Assembly: GCA_009664345.1 (NCBI GenBank)
Contig: CP043547.1
Span: forward strand, 1,488,001-1,552,000
Length of the DNA stretch: 64,000 nucleotides
Source: Planctomycetales bacterium 10988
Lineage (GTDB): Bacteria > Planctomycetota > Planctomycetia > Pirellulales > Pb10988
Reading direction: 5' to 3'
Position numbers and translations under genes: made by a program. The stretch's first letter is position 1. Each line of letters starts with the position of its first letter. Positions 1-9,395 of the stretch are shown here, one piece after another. A model generated the notes under the pieces. That model did not search any database, was not told where the DNA came from, and saw only the letters and a list, made by a program, of their open reading frames with translations.

Positions 1-2421
1 ATAAACATGCTGAGGCCCTTTATCCGGCGAAAGCGAGACATCTTGCAATTGAACGCCGATATCCCAATTCCACACAAGCGGCAGATCGATCTGCCCTTGG
101 ACCACCAGCACCCCTTGCAAGTCGATGAGTCCGGAAGGGAGCAACTGATTAATCGACTTCTGAATTTCAACCGGGAGGGCTTGGAAAAGTTCGGGGTTGC
201 GCTCTCGGCTAAGACGAACCCGTTCAATCGCGAGGTCTTCCAATCTTAATTGCCAATTCCCAAGCTGGTCGAAATCGCACTGCCCATGCGTGGCCACACG
301 AACATTGCCGTGCTGGGCTTCGCAGTTTTGCAGAACGAGCACACCTTGTTCAAACTGAAATGAGCCTTGCACCTCTTCCAGCCGATAAGGGAAAAAGGTC
401 GGCCAAAGCGTCCAGTTCTTCACTTTTGACTTGAGGCTAATTTGTAAAGGCTGCCCAGGAAAGTTGAGGATTTCCCCTTGCATTTGCAGCTTTCCAATCG
501 GTCGCATCGATTGCCAAAGCCGTTGAATTTTCGGCGGAACCGCTCGTTGCAATTGATTGTCGAGCGGGACATCGGCTACGGAAAACCCCAGCCGCAGCAA
601 ACCCCCTTCTTGTTTCGGACTTAGTTCGCCATGGACCTCGATTTGTCCGGTATCGTTTTGCCCGTGCAGATTTTGAAAGGTCCAACGCCAAAGACTTTCC
701 TTCTCGCCTCCGGGGGTCATCGTTTGACGGAGGTAGCCATCGACCTTCCCGGAGACATTATAAATCGGATAAGGAAATTGTGCCGGTCGGACGGAGCCTT
801 GTTTGAATTTCAAATCGACATGGCCTTCATCCAATTCTGTCGGAGGATAGCCACGGCGATGTCGATAGACTAGATCAAATTTCCCACTCGGAGCCAGCTT
901 GCGAACTTCTTCCCTGGCACTTTCCGGAATCGCCTCCAGTACATCGGAATCGATGATCAAATCTTCCCCTTGAACAATAAGGTCGATCTTCTCCGGATCA
1001 CGGGGATTGACCACGGTGCCTTGGATATAAATCGGTTCCGAACCTGCATACCCTTGGACATCGATGTTCAGTTGCTCATCGCGATAGATCAGCGAACCAC
1101 GGGCTTTTCTCAAGCGATACGGAAACGCCTTGTATTGGAAAGCAGTATCTCGCAGGGTGATTTTGGCTTCGGGTGTCCACTGAATCCCATCAAAGCGGGC
1201 ATCGAGGTCGACATCAAACGTCCCTGAGGGGGTAAACAAGTCCCAAGCTTTTTCCGCGGAAGCGGGCAAATTCGCTAGCAAGGACTCTTTAAATTCCATC
1301 GATCGAGCGGAAAAATGAAACGAACAAGGTTGTGTCAGATCAAAGCCTTGCCAGTGCCCATAGAGATCGAAGGTGGCTTCCTCGTGCTTCGCGGAAGCCT
1401 GGTGTACGGTAATTCCATAGGTGTTGCAACTAACCGTCGCATTCAAATTGTCAAAGGAGTAAGGAATCATCCCGGCGGCAATTTGACCTCGTCGCAAATC
1501 GGTCACGACTTCGAACTGGAAAGGAATGGGACGGTCAGGCTGAAAGTTGCAATGAATCTTTACCTGGACCAACGCCCGCACCGATTGCCCTTTTAAACGA
1601 TCAATCCCCAAGCTACTTGGACAATTGGCAAAGAGTTCGGGACAAATCTCCAAATCTTTGAGTGTTCCTTGGAAGTCCCATTTCTTTGTCTCAGGCTGAA
1701 GGTCAAAAGAAAACGCTAAATTCCTTAAATAATCCCCTTCAAAACCCCCTTCAAAATCAATCCCAAGGGGCATTTGAACGCGAAGCTCTTTCCAAGCGTT
1801 CAACGTTCCCCCGGCACTCGCCTTCGCTTCTGTAAAAAAAGGATCGCTTGAAGAGGTCTGATAATAAGGCGTGATCGTGAAATTTCCTTCTTCCAACCGA
1901 TAGAATCGCGTCTTCGGCGTGAGGGCATGTGCCAAGTCAATGGTTGCACCCTCGAAGATAATTTTCCTCGGCCAACCAATCGGTTTTTTAGAAGGGATCA
2001 ACTGATATTCTTGCCAATTGCAACTTTGCGAACCCGTCTGGATCACCGTGAGATGCGGTCTGCGGACGATGACCTCTTGCAGGTCGATTTCCCCTTGCAA
2101 GAGTTGCGTCAAGTCCGTCGGCATCCGGACCATGACCTCGGGGATTTGTAATACGGAGCGATCAGCCGCAGCAATGGAGGGATCGGCAATCGAGAGATCA
2201 TGCAGCAAAATCCCTTCACCATCCAACAAATTGACCGAACGCAGGCGAATTTCTAAATCAGGAAAGAGCCGCGAGAGTTTTTCCTGACATTGGCGGCGAA
2301 TCTCTTCATTCAACTGATGATCAAAGGAACGAAGCGCGAATAGAACCGTCAACCCACCTAGCATTGCCAGCAGGGTAAACCATTTAAAAGACGATCCGAG
2401 TCTTCGCGATAAAGCCCTCAG
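1..2421 (-). CDS. AsmA/TamB-like large envelope protein, 3' end cut by window edge
   Basis: One frame stays open on the minus strand from 2613 to the left edge. The N-terminus has a basic stretch, one membrane segment (about codons 15-30) and then an acidic, charged region, as in inner-membrane-anchored AsmA-type proteins. The rest is beta-rich. A module recurs, of the form A-[LI]-P/W-x-x-...-L-x-P-S-G-x-x-D: copies encoded near 1255-1205, 890-850 and 180-120. There is no in-frame ATG before the membrane segment. I chose a CTG at 2421 because AAAGGTGG lies 7 nt upstream; ATG 2364 would cut into the membrane helix. AsmA/TamB-like proteins bridge the envelope and are linked to lipid transport; that role here is inference. 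The start is the weakest part of the call. Confidence 0.7.
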   Translation of the reverse strand, partial: MRALSRRLGSSFKWFTLLAMLGGLTVLFALRSFDHQLNEEIRRQCQEKLSRLFPDLEIRLRSVNLLDGEGILLHDLSIADPSIAAADRSVLQIPEVMVRMPTDLTQLLQGEIDLQEVIVRRPHLTVIQTGSQSCNWQEYQLIPSKKPIGWPRKIIFEGATIDLAHALTPKTRFYRLEEGNFTITPYYQTSSSDPFFTEAKASAGGTLNAWKELRVQMPLGIDFEGGFEGDYLRNLAFSFDLQPETKKWDFQGTLKDLEICPELFANCPSSLGIDRLKGQSVRALVQVKIHCNFQPDRPIPFQFEVVTDLRRGQIAAGMIPYSFDNLNATVSCNTYGITVHQASAKHEEATFDLYGHWQGFDLTQPCSFHFSARSMEFKESLLANLPASAEKAWDLFTPSGTFDVDLDARFDGIQWTPEAKITLRDTAFQYKAFPYRLRKARGSLIYRDEQLNIDVQGYAGSEPIYIQGTVVNPRDPEKIDLIVQGEDLIIDSDVLEAIPESAREEVRKLAPSGKFDLVYRHRRGYPPTELDEGHVDLKFKQGSVRPAQFPYPIYNVSGKVDGYLRQTMTPGGEKESLWRWTFQNLHGQNDTGQIEVHGELSPKQEGGLLRLGFSVADVPLDNQLQRAVPPKIQRLWQSMRPIGKLQMQGEILNFPGQPLQISLKSKVKNWTLWPTFFPYRLEEVQGSFQFEQGVLVLQNCEAQHGNVRVATHGQCDFDQLGNWQLRLEDLAIERVRLSRERNPELFQALPVEIQKSINQLLPSGLIDLQGVLVVQGQIDLPLVWNWDIGVQLQDVSLSPDKGPQHVY

Positions 2422-2710
2422 TTGAAGACCACCTTTCCCCGAATAGCAGGAATCGCAGTAGCGTTCGTAAAGATGAGTAAGTCGAGTTGGATAGAGAAGA
2501 AATCGTAGAAATGGCTTCGTGGCTTGAACGAATCCCAGAAAAGCGCAAAAGCTTACGGGGATTGCATGTTCTTCGTCAAGGTGAAATTTTCTCGGGAAGA
2601 ATCGATAAACATTCTAGGAATGTCTCGGTGCGTCTTGTGATCAGGCTCTCTTTTCGGCACAACAAAGGGTAGTCGCACTATTTGAATTCAATAGGTAGGG
2701 AGCATTTCGG

Positions 2711-4180
2711 ATGGCCACCTCGACCAATTATACTTTTCTGGGAATGACACAGAGCCTCTGTCCGGAAACCCTCAAGCTGGTGCAAGTGAAGATTATTGAA
2801 CGTGAGGGGAGAGTCTACTTCCGTAAGCCTACGCCTTCGGGAGACTATCGTGAAGACCTTGTTTGTTCCGATGTACGCTATTTCGATCAATTGGAATATT
2901 GTGTTCCTTCGCAGCAACCCGTGAAAAAAGGGGCTGATCCCGAAAAAGGATGCCCTTATGATTGTGGACTTTGCACCGAACACGAACAACACACTTGCGT
3001 CGGACTGCTTGAGATTACTTCGAATTGTAATTTAAAATGCCCGATGTGTTTTGCGAGTAGTGGTCCCGGCGGGAAACATCTGACACTTGAAGAGTGTCAG
3101 AAAGCGATTGATCGATTGGTAGAAGTTGAAAAACAACCAGAAGTTTTACAACTCTCCGGGGGTGAGCCTACCATCCATCCGGAAATTGAAGTCATCCTAG
3201 AATATGCTTATCAGCAGCCCATCGATTTGGTGATGATCAATACTAATGGAATTCGGCTGGCCAAGGATGAAGCCTTTGTAGAACGATTGGCTCATTATAA
3301 AGATCGCTTGGAAATTTATTTACAATTTGATGGCTTTAAAGATTCAACCTCCCTAGAATTGCGTGGAGAATCGCTCGTTCATTTAAAAGAAAAAGCAATC
3401 GAGCTTTGTGGTAAACATGGATTGCGAGTGACCCTTGTTTGTACTTTGCAAAGTGAGGTCAATGAAGACGAAATCGGGGCCATTGTCAATTATGGACTCG
3501 CCCGGCCTTGGATTACTAGTGTCAGTTTTCAACCAGCGACCTATTCCGGGAGGCATGTCCTGCCGGAAACGTTAGAAAAACGAATTACCTTTCCCGATGT
3601 TGTCAAAGGAATTGTAGAACAAACGGATGGAATCTTCACCGAAGAAGATTTTATGCCACTTCCCTGTGCTCATCCGAATTGTCATACGATTACCTATGCT
3701 TACCGTTCCGAGGGAAAAGTTATTCCTTTGACTCGAATTGTAAATGCCAAAGAACATCCGGAACTGTTGGCAAATGGGATTACTTTCACGAAACCAAGGG
3801 TACGTCGCATGATCCAGCAGTATTTAGGAAACTTGGGGTGCTGTGGTCCGAATGGTTGCGAGCCTGCCGAAGAGAAGCCTTTGACTACTTTAAAAAGCGG
3901 CAAGAAAAATCTGACACTTCCGATTCTTGAATCTTCGAATAGTTCTCTTCAGGAAATGGGAACCAACTTTTTTGAACAAGCGCTTTCAGAAAAGTTAACA
4001 ACGAAAGATGTCTTCCGCATTACCATCACTTCGTTTTTAGATATGTATAATTTTGATATTCGCCGCTTGATGAAATGTTGTGTGCATCATGTTCTACCAA
4101 GTGGTCATATTATTCCCTTCTGTGCGTATAATGTTCTCTATCGTGAAGGCCATGTCGAATTCCCTGAGTTGATGCGATAA
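2711..4180 (+). CDS. Radical SAM enzyme of the Tes/MJ0619 (tetraether lipid synthase) family
   Basis: 489 residues. The radical SAM signature CNLKCPMC puts the SAM-cluster cysteines at C106, C110 and C113. Just before it is a second cysteine group, GCPYDCGLC...HTC (C81, C85, C88, C96), and near the C-terminus are NLGCCGPNGC and KCCVHHVLPSGH...PFC. This layout (N-terminal Cys cluster fused to the SAM motif, Cys-rich tail with CCVH...PFCAYN) is that of archaeal MJ0619/Tes, which joins lipid tails by C-C bonds; the family also includes enzymes proposed to methylate pterins. SD AGGGAG lies 9 nt before the ATG. The Lgt-like gene follows after 21 nt on the same strand, pointing to a lipid substrate. 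The bacterial substrate is unknown; a pterin or other methyl-transfer role remains possible. Confidence 0.85.
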   Translation: MATSTNYTFLGMTQSLCPETLKLVQVKIIEREGRVYFRKPTPSGDYREDLVCSDVRYFDQLEYCVPSQQPVKKGADPEKGCPYDCGLCTEHEQHTCVGLLEITSNCNLKCPMCFASSGPGGKHLTLEECQKAIDRLVEVEKQPEVLQLSGGEPTIHPEIEVILEYAYQQPIDLVMINTNGIRLAKDEAFVERLAHYKDRLEIYLQFDGFKDSTSLELRGESLVHLKEKAIELCGKHGLRVTLVCTLQSEVNEDEIGAIVNYGLARPWITSVSFQPATYSGRHVLPETLEKRITFPDVVKGIVEQTDGIFTEEDFMPLPCAHPNCHTITYAYRSEGKVIPLTRIVNAKEHPELLANGITFTKPRVRRMIQQYLGNLGCCGPNGCEPAEEKPLTTLKSGKKNLTLPILESSNSSLQEMGTNFFEQALSEKLTTKDVFRITITSFLDMYNFDIRRLMKCCVHHVLPSGHIIPFCAYNVLYREGHVEFPELMR

Positions 4181-4201
4181 ACTTTTATAAACAAGACTGA
4201 T

Positions 4202-4918
4202 ATGCTTTCAGCGATCTTTATGAGTTTGGCGATCGGGTCGGGTGTCTATTTATTGACACTTGATAAGACACCTTCGCGGCAAACTTTGATTGATAAATTC
4301 ACAGTTGGTCTCTGTGGCATTCTTGGAGCCACGTTAGGGGCAAAGTTACCCTTCGCGTTATGGGATTGGCCCGGACTGCTGGATGGGACGACTTGGTTTT
4401 CCAATGGGAAGACCATTATGCTCGGTTTGGTCGGCGGTTACTTCGGTGTTGAGTTCGCCAAGTGGATGCTGGAGATCAAGGAAAAGACAGGCGATCGTTA
4501 TGCCGTGCCGGTAGCGGTTTCGGTCTCGATTGGGCGATTAAGTTGTTTTTTTGGAGGGTGTTGTTATGGAACTCCGACCGATCTTCCTTGGGGAGTTATC
4601 TTTCATGATGGAATTTTGAGACATCCGACCCAAATTTATGAGTCCATTTTTCATGCCACCATGGCGATTCTGCTTGCCATTTTTCGACACTATGGTTGGT
4701 TTCGTCTTCAACTCTTTAAAATCTATTTACTTTGTTATTTCGTCTATCGCTTTATTTCGGAATTTATTCGTCCGGAACCGAAAGTTTTTCTTTCCTTGAC
4801 GGCCTATCAATGGGCATGTGTTTTCTTCACGCTGTTGTTTCTCTATTTATATTGGCATGATGAACAATTGAAAAACGGATCACTTTCATCTGCGAAGAGA
4901 GAAGCACTCTCAAGTTGA
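4202..4918 (+). CDS. Lgt-family (prolipoprotein diacylglyceryl transferase-like) membrane protein
   Basis: 238 residues with about seven hydrophobic segments. The core GRLSCFFGGCCYGTPTDLPWG followed by RHPTQIYE matches the conserved Lgt region that holds the phosphatidylglycerol-binding and catalytic residues. The family moves a diacylglyceryl group from phosphatidylglycerol to a lipoprotein cysteine in the inner membrane. This copy is short and has the Cys-Cys variant of the motif rather than the GN-x-x-NGE type of housekeeping Lgt, so it is probably a specialised paralogue that uses another acceptor or donor. It lies 21 nt after the Tes-like radical SAM gene and likely shares its transcript. 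The SD is weak; ATG 4223 is an alternative start. It ends 12 nt before the convergent MFS gene. Confidence 0.8.
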   Translation: MLSAIFMSLAIGSGVYLLTLDKTPSRQTLIDKFTVGLCGILGATLGAKLPFALWDWPGLLDGTTWFSNGKTIMLGLVGGYFGVEFAKWMLEIKEKTGDRYAVPVAVSVSIGRLSCFFGGCCYGTPTDLPWGVIFHDGILRHPTQIYESIFHATMAILLAIFRHYGWFRLQLFKIYLLCYFVYRFISEFIRPEPKVFLSLTAYQWACVFFTLLFLYLYWHDEQLKNGSLSSAKREALSS

Positions 4919-4930
4919 ATATTAACTTCT

Positions 4931-6253
4931 CTATTTTTCTGTTAAGCAAAGTAAAAGAGGAACTCCCAACATTCGCAAGCAACAACCGATAATAAAAAAT
5001 TGACCATAAAAAGCGATTTTTGTATCGAGTGTGGCATCAAAGGGTGCAAAGAGATCGACTATTGTCCCTCCTAACAGAGTTCCAATTGCATAGAAAATTC
5101 CCCCGAATGCAAAGTAAAGGCTGAGGCCTGATTGATTCCATTGCGAAGGAACGATCTTTAATAAATAGGCTGGTAGGGAGATGTTCAGTCCGGCGTAGGC
5201 TATCCACACCAGCCAAGCCCCGATAATCCAATGCGGCGAGTCTTTGCTGGCAAGAAAATAAAAAAGTGGCCCGAAAGCGACAAGCATTTGGCTTGCGATT
5301 AATATTTTGCGATTTCCCCAGCGATCCGCCCACCTGCCGACCTGAGGGCTGACGAGCCATTGACCGATTCGCATTCCTGAACGCAAAAGTAGTAAGTAGC
5401 TGAGCGAGATGGCGAGAATTGCTTTGGGGTAAATTCCCTGTGCCGATTGCGTGATTCCGTTGGCAAAAGAAAACCAACAAGCATAGAGCAGAAAGCCGCG
5501 GAGTGCGGAGGATTGCAAAGGGGCAAGCAGTGGCCGAATGCTCCATGGCGAGACCGATTGGGTCGCGGGAACTTGCCTGATGAAGGCCAAGGGGATCACG
5601 GCGATAATTAAGCTTGAGCAGCCTAGCAAATTCAAGACGGAATATTCAACAAGTCTTTGATCTTCAAAAAGATTGTAAGTCTCGCAAACGAATAGAAAGA
5701 GGGAACTGGCGAGCGTGGCTGCGATGGTTCCACTTAAAAGCCAGCGATTTCTGCGGCCGATGAAACGCCCTCGGAGTCGAAAGGGAATTGTATCATCGAG
5801 CCAACTCCAAAGTGCGATCGTGGCGAAATATTCATAAAGATGGGCCGAACACCAGAGCGCCACCAGCAGCAATAAGAGGAGCCGGCTTGAAAACGAGTCT
5901 GTGAGAAAAACGAGCAGCGATATCCCTAGAAACCACCATGCCGAAAGCAGATAGAGACGGATACAGAAGGGTTTGCGTTGCTCGATGCGATTAATGAAAT
6001 AGGGTGAAAAGAGCCGCAGTGTCCCAATAAATTGTGGCCCTGCCAGGAGGAGACCGATGCCTAGACCGAGCTGCGGGGCATCGAGTTCGAGGGCCAAATA
6101 AATGGCGAGACTTGTGCTTGCCAGGCCATTTCCCCAACCCCATAGCAGGGCATTCCCATAGCTGAAACGAAGTGAGGCCCGCCGCTGTTGTCGGAGCGTG
6201 CGAGCCTCAGCAAGGGAATATTCGGCATCCGGGTCTGCTGAAGATGGAGTCAT
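4931..6253 (-). CDS. MFS transporter
   Basis: 440 residues with about twelve hydrophobic segments, a charged loop after the second helix, and a second-half motif GRWADRWGNRK that fits the MFS loop signature G-x-x-x-D-R-x-G-R-[RK]. The family moves small molecules across the inner membrane by proton symport or antiport; substrate cannot be read from sequence. N-terminal residues 1-28 are hydrophilic with an RQQRRAS patch. It starts 38 nt after the stop of the CHAT-domain gene on the same strand, so co-transcription is likely. Its 3' end is convergent with the Lgt-like gene with only 12 nt between them. Confidence 0.85.
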   Translation of the reverse strand: MTPSSADPDAEYSLAEARTLRQQRRASLRFSYGNALLWGWGNGLASTSLAIYLALELDAPQLGLGIGLLLAGPQFIGTLRLFSPYFINRIEQRKPFCIRLYLLSAWWFLGISLLVFLTDSFSSRLLLLLLVALWCSAHLYEYFATIALWSWLDDTIPFRLRGRFIGRRNRWLLSGTIAATLASSLFLFVCETYNLFEDQRLVEYSVLNLLGCSSLIIAVIPLAFIRQVPATQSVSPWSIRPLLAPLQSSALRGFLLYACWFSFANGITQSAQGIYPKAILAISLSYLLLLRSGMRIGQWLVSPQVGRWADRWGNRKILIASQMLVAFGPLFYFLASKDSPHWIIGAWLVWIAYAGLNISLPAYLLKIVPSQWNQSGLSLYFAFGGIFYAIGTLLGGTIVDLFAPFDATLDTKIAFYGQFFIIGCCLRMLGVPLLLCLTEK

Positions 6254-6291
6254 TCTCGGGTGCTATCGTGCTTCTTCTTAAAAACGGACGA

Positions 6292-7365
6292 TTATTGTCC
6301 GGCGGCTTTGCGGGCCTCTTCCAACAATCGGCGGCGTTCCTCCAGTTTGCTTTCTCCAGCCAACGGCATTTGATCCTCCGCCGGGGCCGCTTCGCCCAGA
6401 TCAATGACTTGAATGCCTGACCAAAATACTGGATGGATCGGTAAAAGCTCGTCGTTCAAGCTCGGCACTTGTAGCCTTGGTTCCAGGATCGGGTCCAAGG
6501 GGTTTTGCCAAGAGAGCAAGACACTTCGACGCCAAGCCTCCGAGGTCGAGGAATAGGGCAATTCCTGCATCAGTTCGCGGAGCAGGTTGATCGTGTTTTG
6601 GCCACCCATTCGCCATCGCGAGATCGCCACGGTTTGGGTGCCTGACGCAAGCATGCCACTGATCGGAATGAAAAGATCGTTTCCAAGGAAGTTTCGCGAA
6701 TTGCCGGAAAGGCCGTCTTCCGCGGCTGTGTGATAGCCAGGCAAGACAATTGATTGCAGCCCATTCCAAGGGAGTTGAATCAGTCCATAAACCGAGTTGT
6801 CCACGGATTGATCGAGCGCGGGCATCAACTTTCCATCCAACTTCCCTTCCGACGGCGTGGCCAAGTCATCCAGGACGATCAATTGCTGAAAGAGTGAAGA
6901 GACGCAATCGAAACTTCCTGGAATCGTGCGATCCGTGGTAACCGGCAGAGAATCGGGAATGCTGTGGGAAAGATCGAAGTAAGCATCACTAGAAACGTGT
7001 GGCTCATCGGTGGGATGCAGTCTTCCGAGGCTCACCAACGTGATCGGTTGGCGGCTGCGTGATCGTCCATCGTGCATGATGCAACCAGCGTACGGAACGT
7101 AGCGGATGGGCGTTTGGGCGAGCCAGCTATCATCGAGATGTTGATCCTGTGCTCCAAGAACTTCAAAGGGAAAATACCACAGCATTCCGTCTGGAACGAT
7201 GACGAGTTCTTTCAAATTGTTCGGGCTTGAGATCGCCCCGGCTTGTCGAAAGAGGAGCGTGCGGAGTTCTTCGGCTTGCTTAATCCAGCCAGTATCATCA
7301 ATGGTTTTCTTTTGCACGGGCCGAGTGCTGTCCACCAGTCCCCAATCGCGGAAGACCCCCTTCAT
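6292..7365 (-). CDS. CHAT-domain half of a frameshifted TPR-CHAT protein
   Basis: 357 residues in this frame. It contains the CHAT (caspase-HetF-associated with TPRs) fold: KELVIVPDGMLWYFPFEVL, then SIVLPGYHTAAEDG...LASGTQTVAISRW. It overlaps the upstream TPR ORF by ATGA (7362-7365), but homology begins upstream of this ATG: the same frame reads LQISNPNSILAK just before it. This fits a single-base loss near 7399 (see the finding). The family catalytic His and Cys are not seen: the position normally 'SAC' reads 'PGY', and no H-G pair precedes it, so a protease role is unlikely. Alternatively the ATGA overlap couples two separate genes, but the split inside the CHAT domain argues against that. 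Confidence 0.75.
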   Translation of the reverse strand: MKGVFRDWGLVDSTRPVQKKTIDDTGWIKQAEELRTLLFRQAGAISSPNNLKELVIVPDGMLWYFPFEVLGAQDQHLDDSWLAQTPIRYVPYAGCIMHDGRSRSRQPITLVSLGRLHPTDEPHVSSDAYFDLSHSIPDSLPVTTDRTIPGSFDCVSSLFQQLIVLDDLATPSEGKLDGKLMPALDQSVDNSVYGLIQLPWNGLQSIVLPGYHTAAEDGLSGNSRNFLGNDLFIPISGMLASGTQTVAISRWRMGGQNTINLLRELMQELPYSSTSEAWRRSVLLSWQNPLDPILEPRLQVPSLNDELLPIHPVFWSGIQVIDLGEAAPAEDQMPLAGESKLEERRRLLEEARKAAGQ

Positions 7366-9395
7366 CTTGGCGAGAATGGAGTTCGGATTGCTGATCTGCA
7401 GACGATGATCTCTTCCCCGGTCAGGTAAAAGCCGTACAGTCGTCGGCTGGTGGAGAAAAAGATCAGGGCCGCTCGATCACTGCCGAGATATTGTTGCAAA
7501 GATTCGGTGGTTTGCTTCGGGGGGAAGGTAAGTTCCGCCGGCAAGCGCCGCAGTGACATGCGGTGCAGGAAGCTTTCTTGCAATTGGCTGGTTTGTCGAA
7601 GCTCGTTCAACAGCTGCTTTTGTTGATCGGTCGCATCGGCACTTGCAGGAAAGAACGGAACTTTTTCCAACGATTGTTGTAGGCCCGCCGATTGAGATTG
7701 CAAATTTTTATACTGTGGAAAAAGCACACTCAGGTCATTTCGCTGCAAAACGGCATTGTCGGAGAGGGCCGCTTCGGGGGCTTCCATCAACCACCGCATT
7801 GCTAGCAGTCGTCCGCCCAGCGGAAGCGTCGCGTAGAAGCGGTGGCGGCGGGCAAGGTCGGCGATTTCTAAAGCGGCCTCATTTTCCTTCCGACGTACCG
7901 CAATCTCGAACCAAAGCTCATAGGTAGAATGATGCGGCGAGACCATCACGGTCAATGATTCCAAAGGATCGATCAACCAATCCGAGGCTTGCGGGTCTCG
8001 CAGAACATTGGAGAGAATCGTAAATCCCTGTCGATCGGTGAGATTTCCGTTGGCGGCAAGATTTTCCGTCAGGACAATATGATTGAGCCAGAGCGAAGCC
8101 CCGCCTTGTTGCACCGTGAAGGCTTTCGCCAGGGAGGCATCGCCTTGTTGACTTTGATTCGAATAGTAGCGATAGAGGGCATCGACATAATAGAACCTTG
8201 CCCCAACGCGGCTTGTTTCCATGGAACGCGATTCGCGGGCGATGGCTTGCGTGGCATCGACAATCGCCTCTTCGGTGACGCCCGGCTCTCCGGCGAAGAG
8301 GGCCCCTTCGGCAACCAGGGAGGCCCAGGAAGCTTGCAAATGGTATTGTCGCTTCGTCGTGGACCACTTCCAAGCCGAGACCAGTTGCGGGAGCACGCCT
8401 TTTTCATTGGCTGCCAAGAAGGCAATCTGGGCAAATCTCAGAGCCTCTTCCGCTAAAACTCCATCACCGAACTGATAGGAGGAGTAGCTTGATTCCAAGA
8501 AGTAACCAGAAGCCGGTTGAAAATCGCCTTGCATTAGCTCTAAGCGGCCTAATTCAAACAGAGCAATCGCGGTCAAGTGATGGTCGAATTGTCCCGAAGC
8601 GATAATGCCTCGTTGGAAAAACGATTCGGCTTGGGAGTCATTTCCCAAAGAGGATTGGACGAGGCCGAGCCACAGATCTCCCCAGGCTCGTGACCAGCTA
8701 TTGGGCGAGGCGATCCCTTGTGTTAACGCGGCTCTTAGACGAAGGTTGAGATCATCATAAGGCCCCGTCGGTCCTAAAAGGTCGCGGCGGCGGCGAATCG
8801 AATGGGCAATACAACGGGCAATCTCCGGGGCATGGATCAACAGGCGTTGGGCCATTTGCACGGCTCCCCCACCACGTTTGAGCACATTATTGATCGCGTT
8901 GATGTCGCCTTCTTGGATTTGAAAGACTTTGGGATACGAGCCAAGGATCGGGTTCCGAGTCGATTGCCCCCAGGGAACCCGCGGCGTTTGCCCCGCACCA
9001 GCGACGCGAATGGCCGGAAATTGGACACTGACCATCCAATCTGGATAAGCAAGGTAAAGTTGCAAGGCGGCACTAAATTGCTGCATCGCCTCGCCGGATC
9101 GCCCGGTCTGATAATAGCATTCGCCCAGCATCGTATGGTAGCAAATCGAATCGAGCCATTTTCGCTGGCCGATTTTGCGTGCCCCAGCCAACTCATTCTG
9201 AAAGATCTTTCCCGCATCGACATAGTCACCATTGACAACTTGGGTGACTCCAGCGAAATAGCGGGCGCTGGGGAATTCTTTCGTCTGGGCAAAAGCGGTA
9301 GGAGTCGAAAGGAGGGTCGTTAGCAAAATGCCGAGACCCCAAGAAAAATAATTTCGATGGCCCAAAGCTCCTCGGTTGAGAAGTTGCCTGCTCAT
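7362..9395 (-). CDS. TPR-repeat secreted protein, N-terminal part of frameshifted TPR-CHAT protein
   Basis: Start chosen at ATG 9395 (AGGGAG 8 nt upstream) rather than the upstream start at 9485; this gives a clean signal peptide of about 37 residues ending at AFAQ. The mature region is helical with TPR-like pairs (GECYYQTGRSGEAMQQFSAAL; ALFELGRLELMQGDFQPASGYFLES). The last 35 residues (RAALIFFSTSRRLYGFYLTGEEIIV) are the first strands of a CHAT domain, after which the frame is lost and the ORF ends in CRSAIRTPFSPR. The CHAT remainder continues in the next frame. The intact protein would have been about 1,040 residues, exported across the inner membrane. Function unknown. Confidence 0.75.
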   Translation of the reverse strand: MSRQLLNRGALGHRNYFSWGLGILLTTLLSTPTAFAQTKEFPSARYFAGVTQVVNGDYVDAGKIFQNELAGARKIGQRKWLDSICYHTMLGECYYQTGRSGEAMQQFSAALQLYLAYPDWMVSVQFPAIRVAGAGQTPRVPWGQSTRNPILGSYPKVFQIQEGDINAINNVLKRGGGAVQMAQRLLIHAPEIARCIAHSIRRRRDLLGPTGPYDDLNLRLRAALTQGIASPNSWSRAWGDLWLGLVQSSLGNDSQAESFFQRGIIASGQFDHHLTAIALFELGRLELMQGDFQPASGYFLESSYSSYQFGDGVLAEEALRFAQIAFLAANEKGVLPQLVSAWKWSTTKRQYHLQASWASLVAEGALFAGEPGVTEEAIVDATQAIARESRSMETSRVGARFYYVDALYRYYSNQSQQGDASLAKAFTVQQGGASLWLNHIVLTENLAANGNLTDRQGFTILSNVLRDPQASDWLIDPLESLTVMVSPHHSTYELWFEIAVRRKENEAALEIADLARRHRFYATLPLGGRLLAMRWLMEAPEAALSDNAVLQRNDLSVLFPQYKNLQSQSAGLQQSLEKVPFFPASADATDQQKQLLNELRQTSQLQESFLHRMSLRRLPAELTFPPKQTTESLQQYLGSDRAALIFFSTSRRLYGFYLTGEEIIVCRSAIRTPFSPR

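Noticed and set aside
7553-8475. Overlapping ORFs of 120-155 codons opposite or inside the TPR gene
   Set aside because: They are shadows of the TPR-CHAT frame, with no SD or motif.
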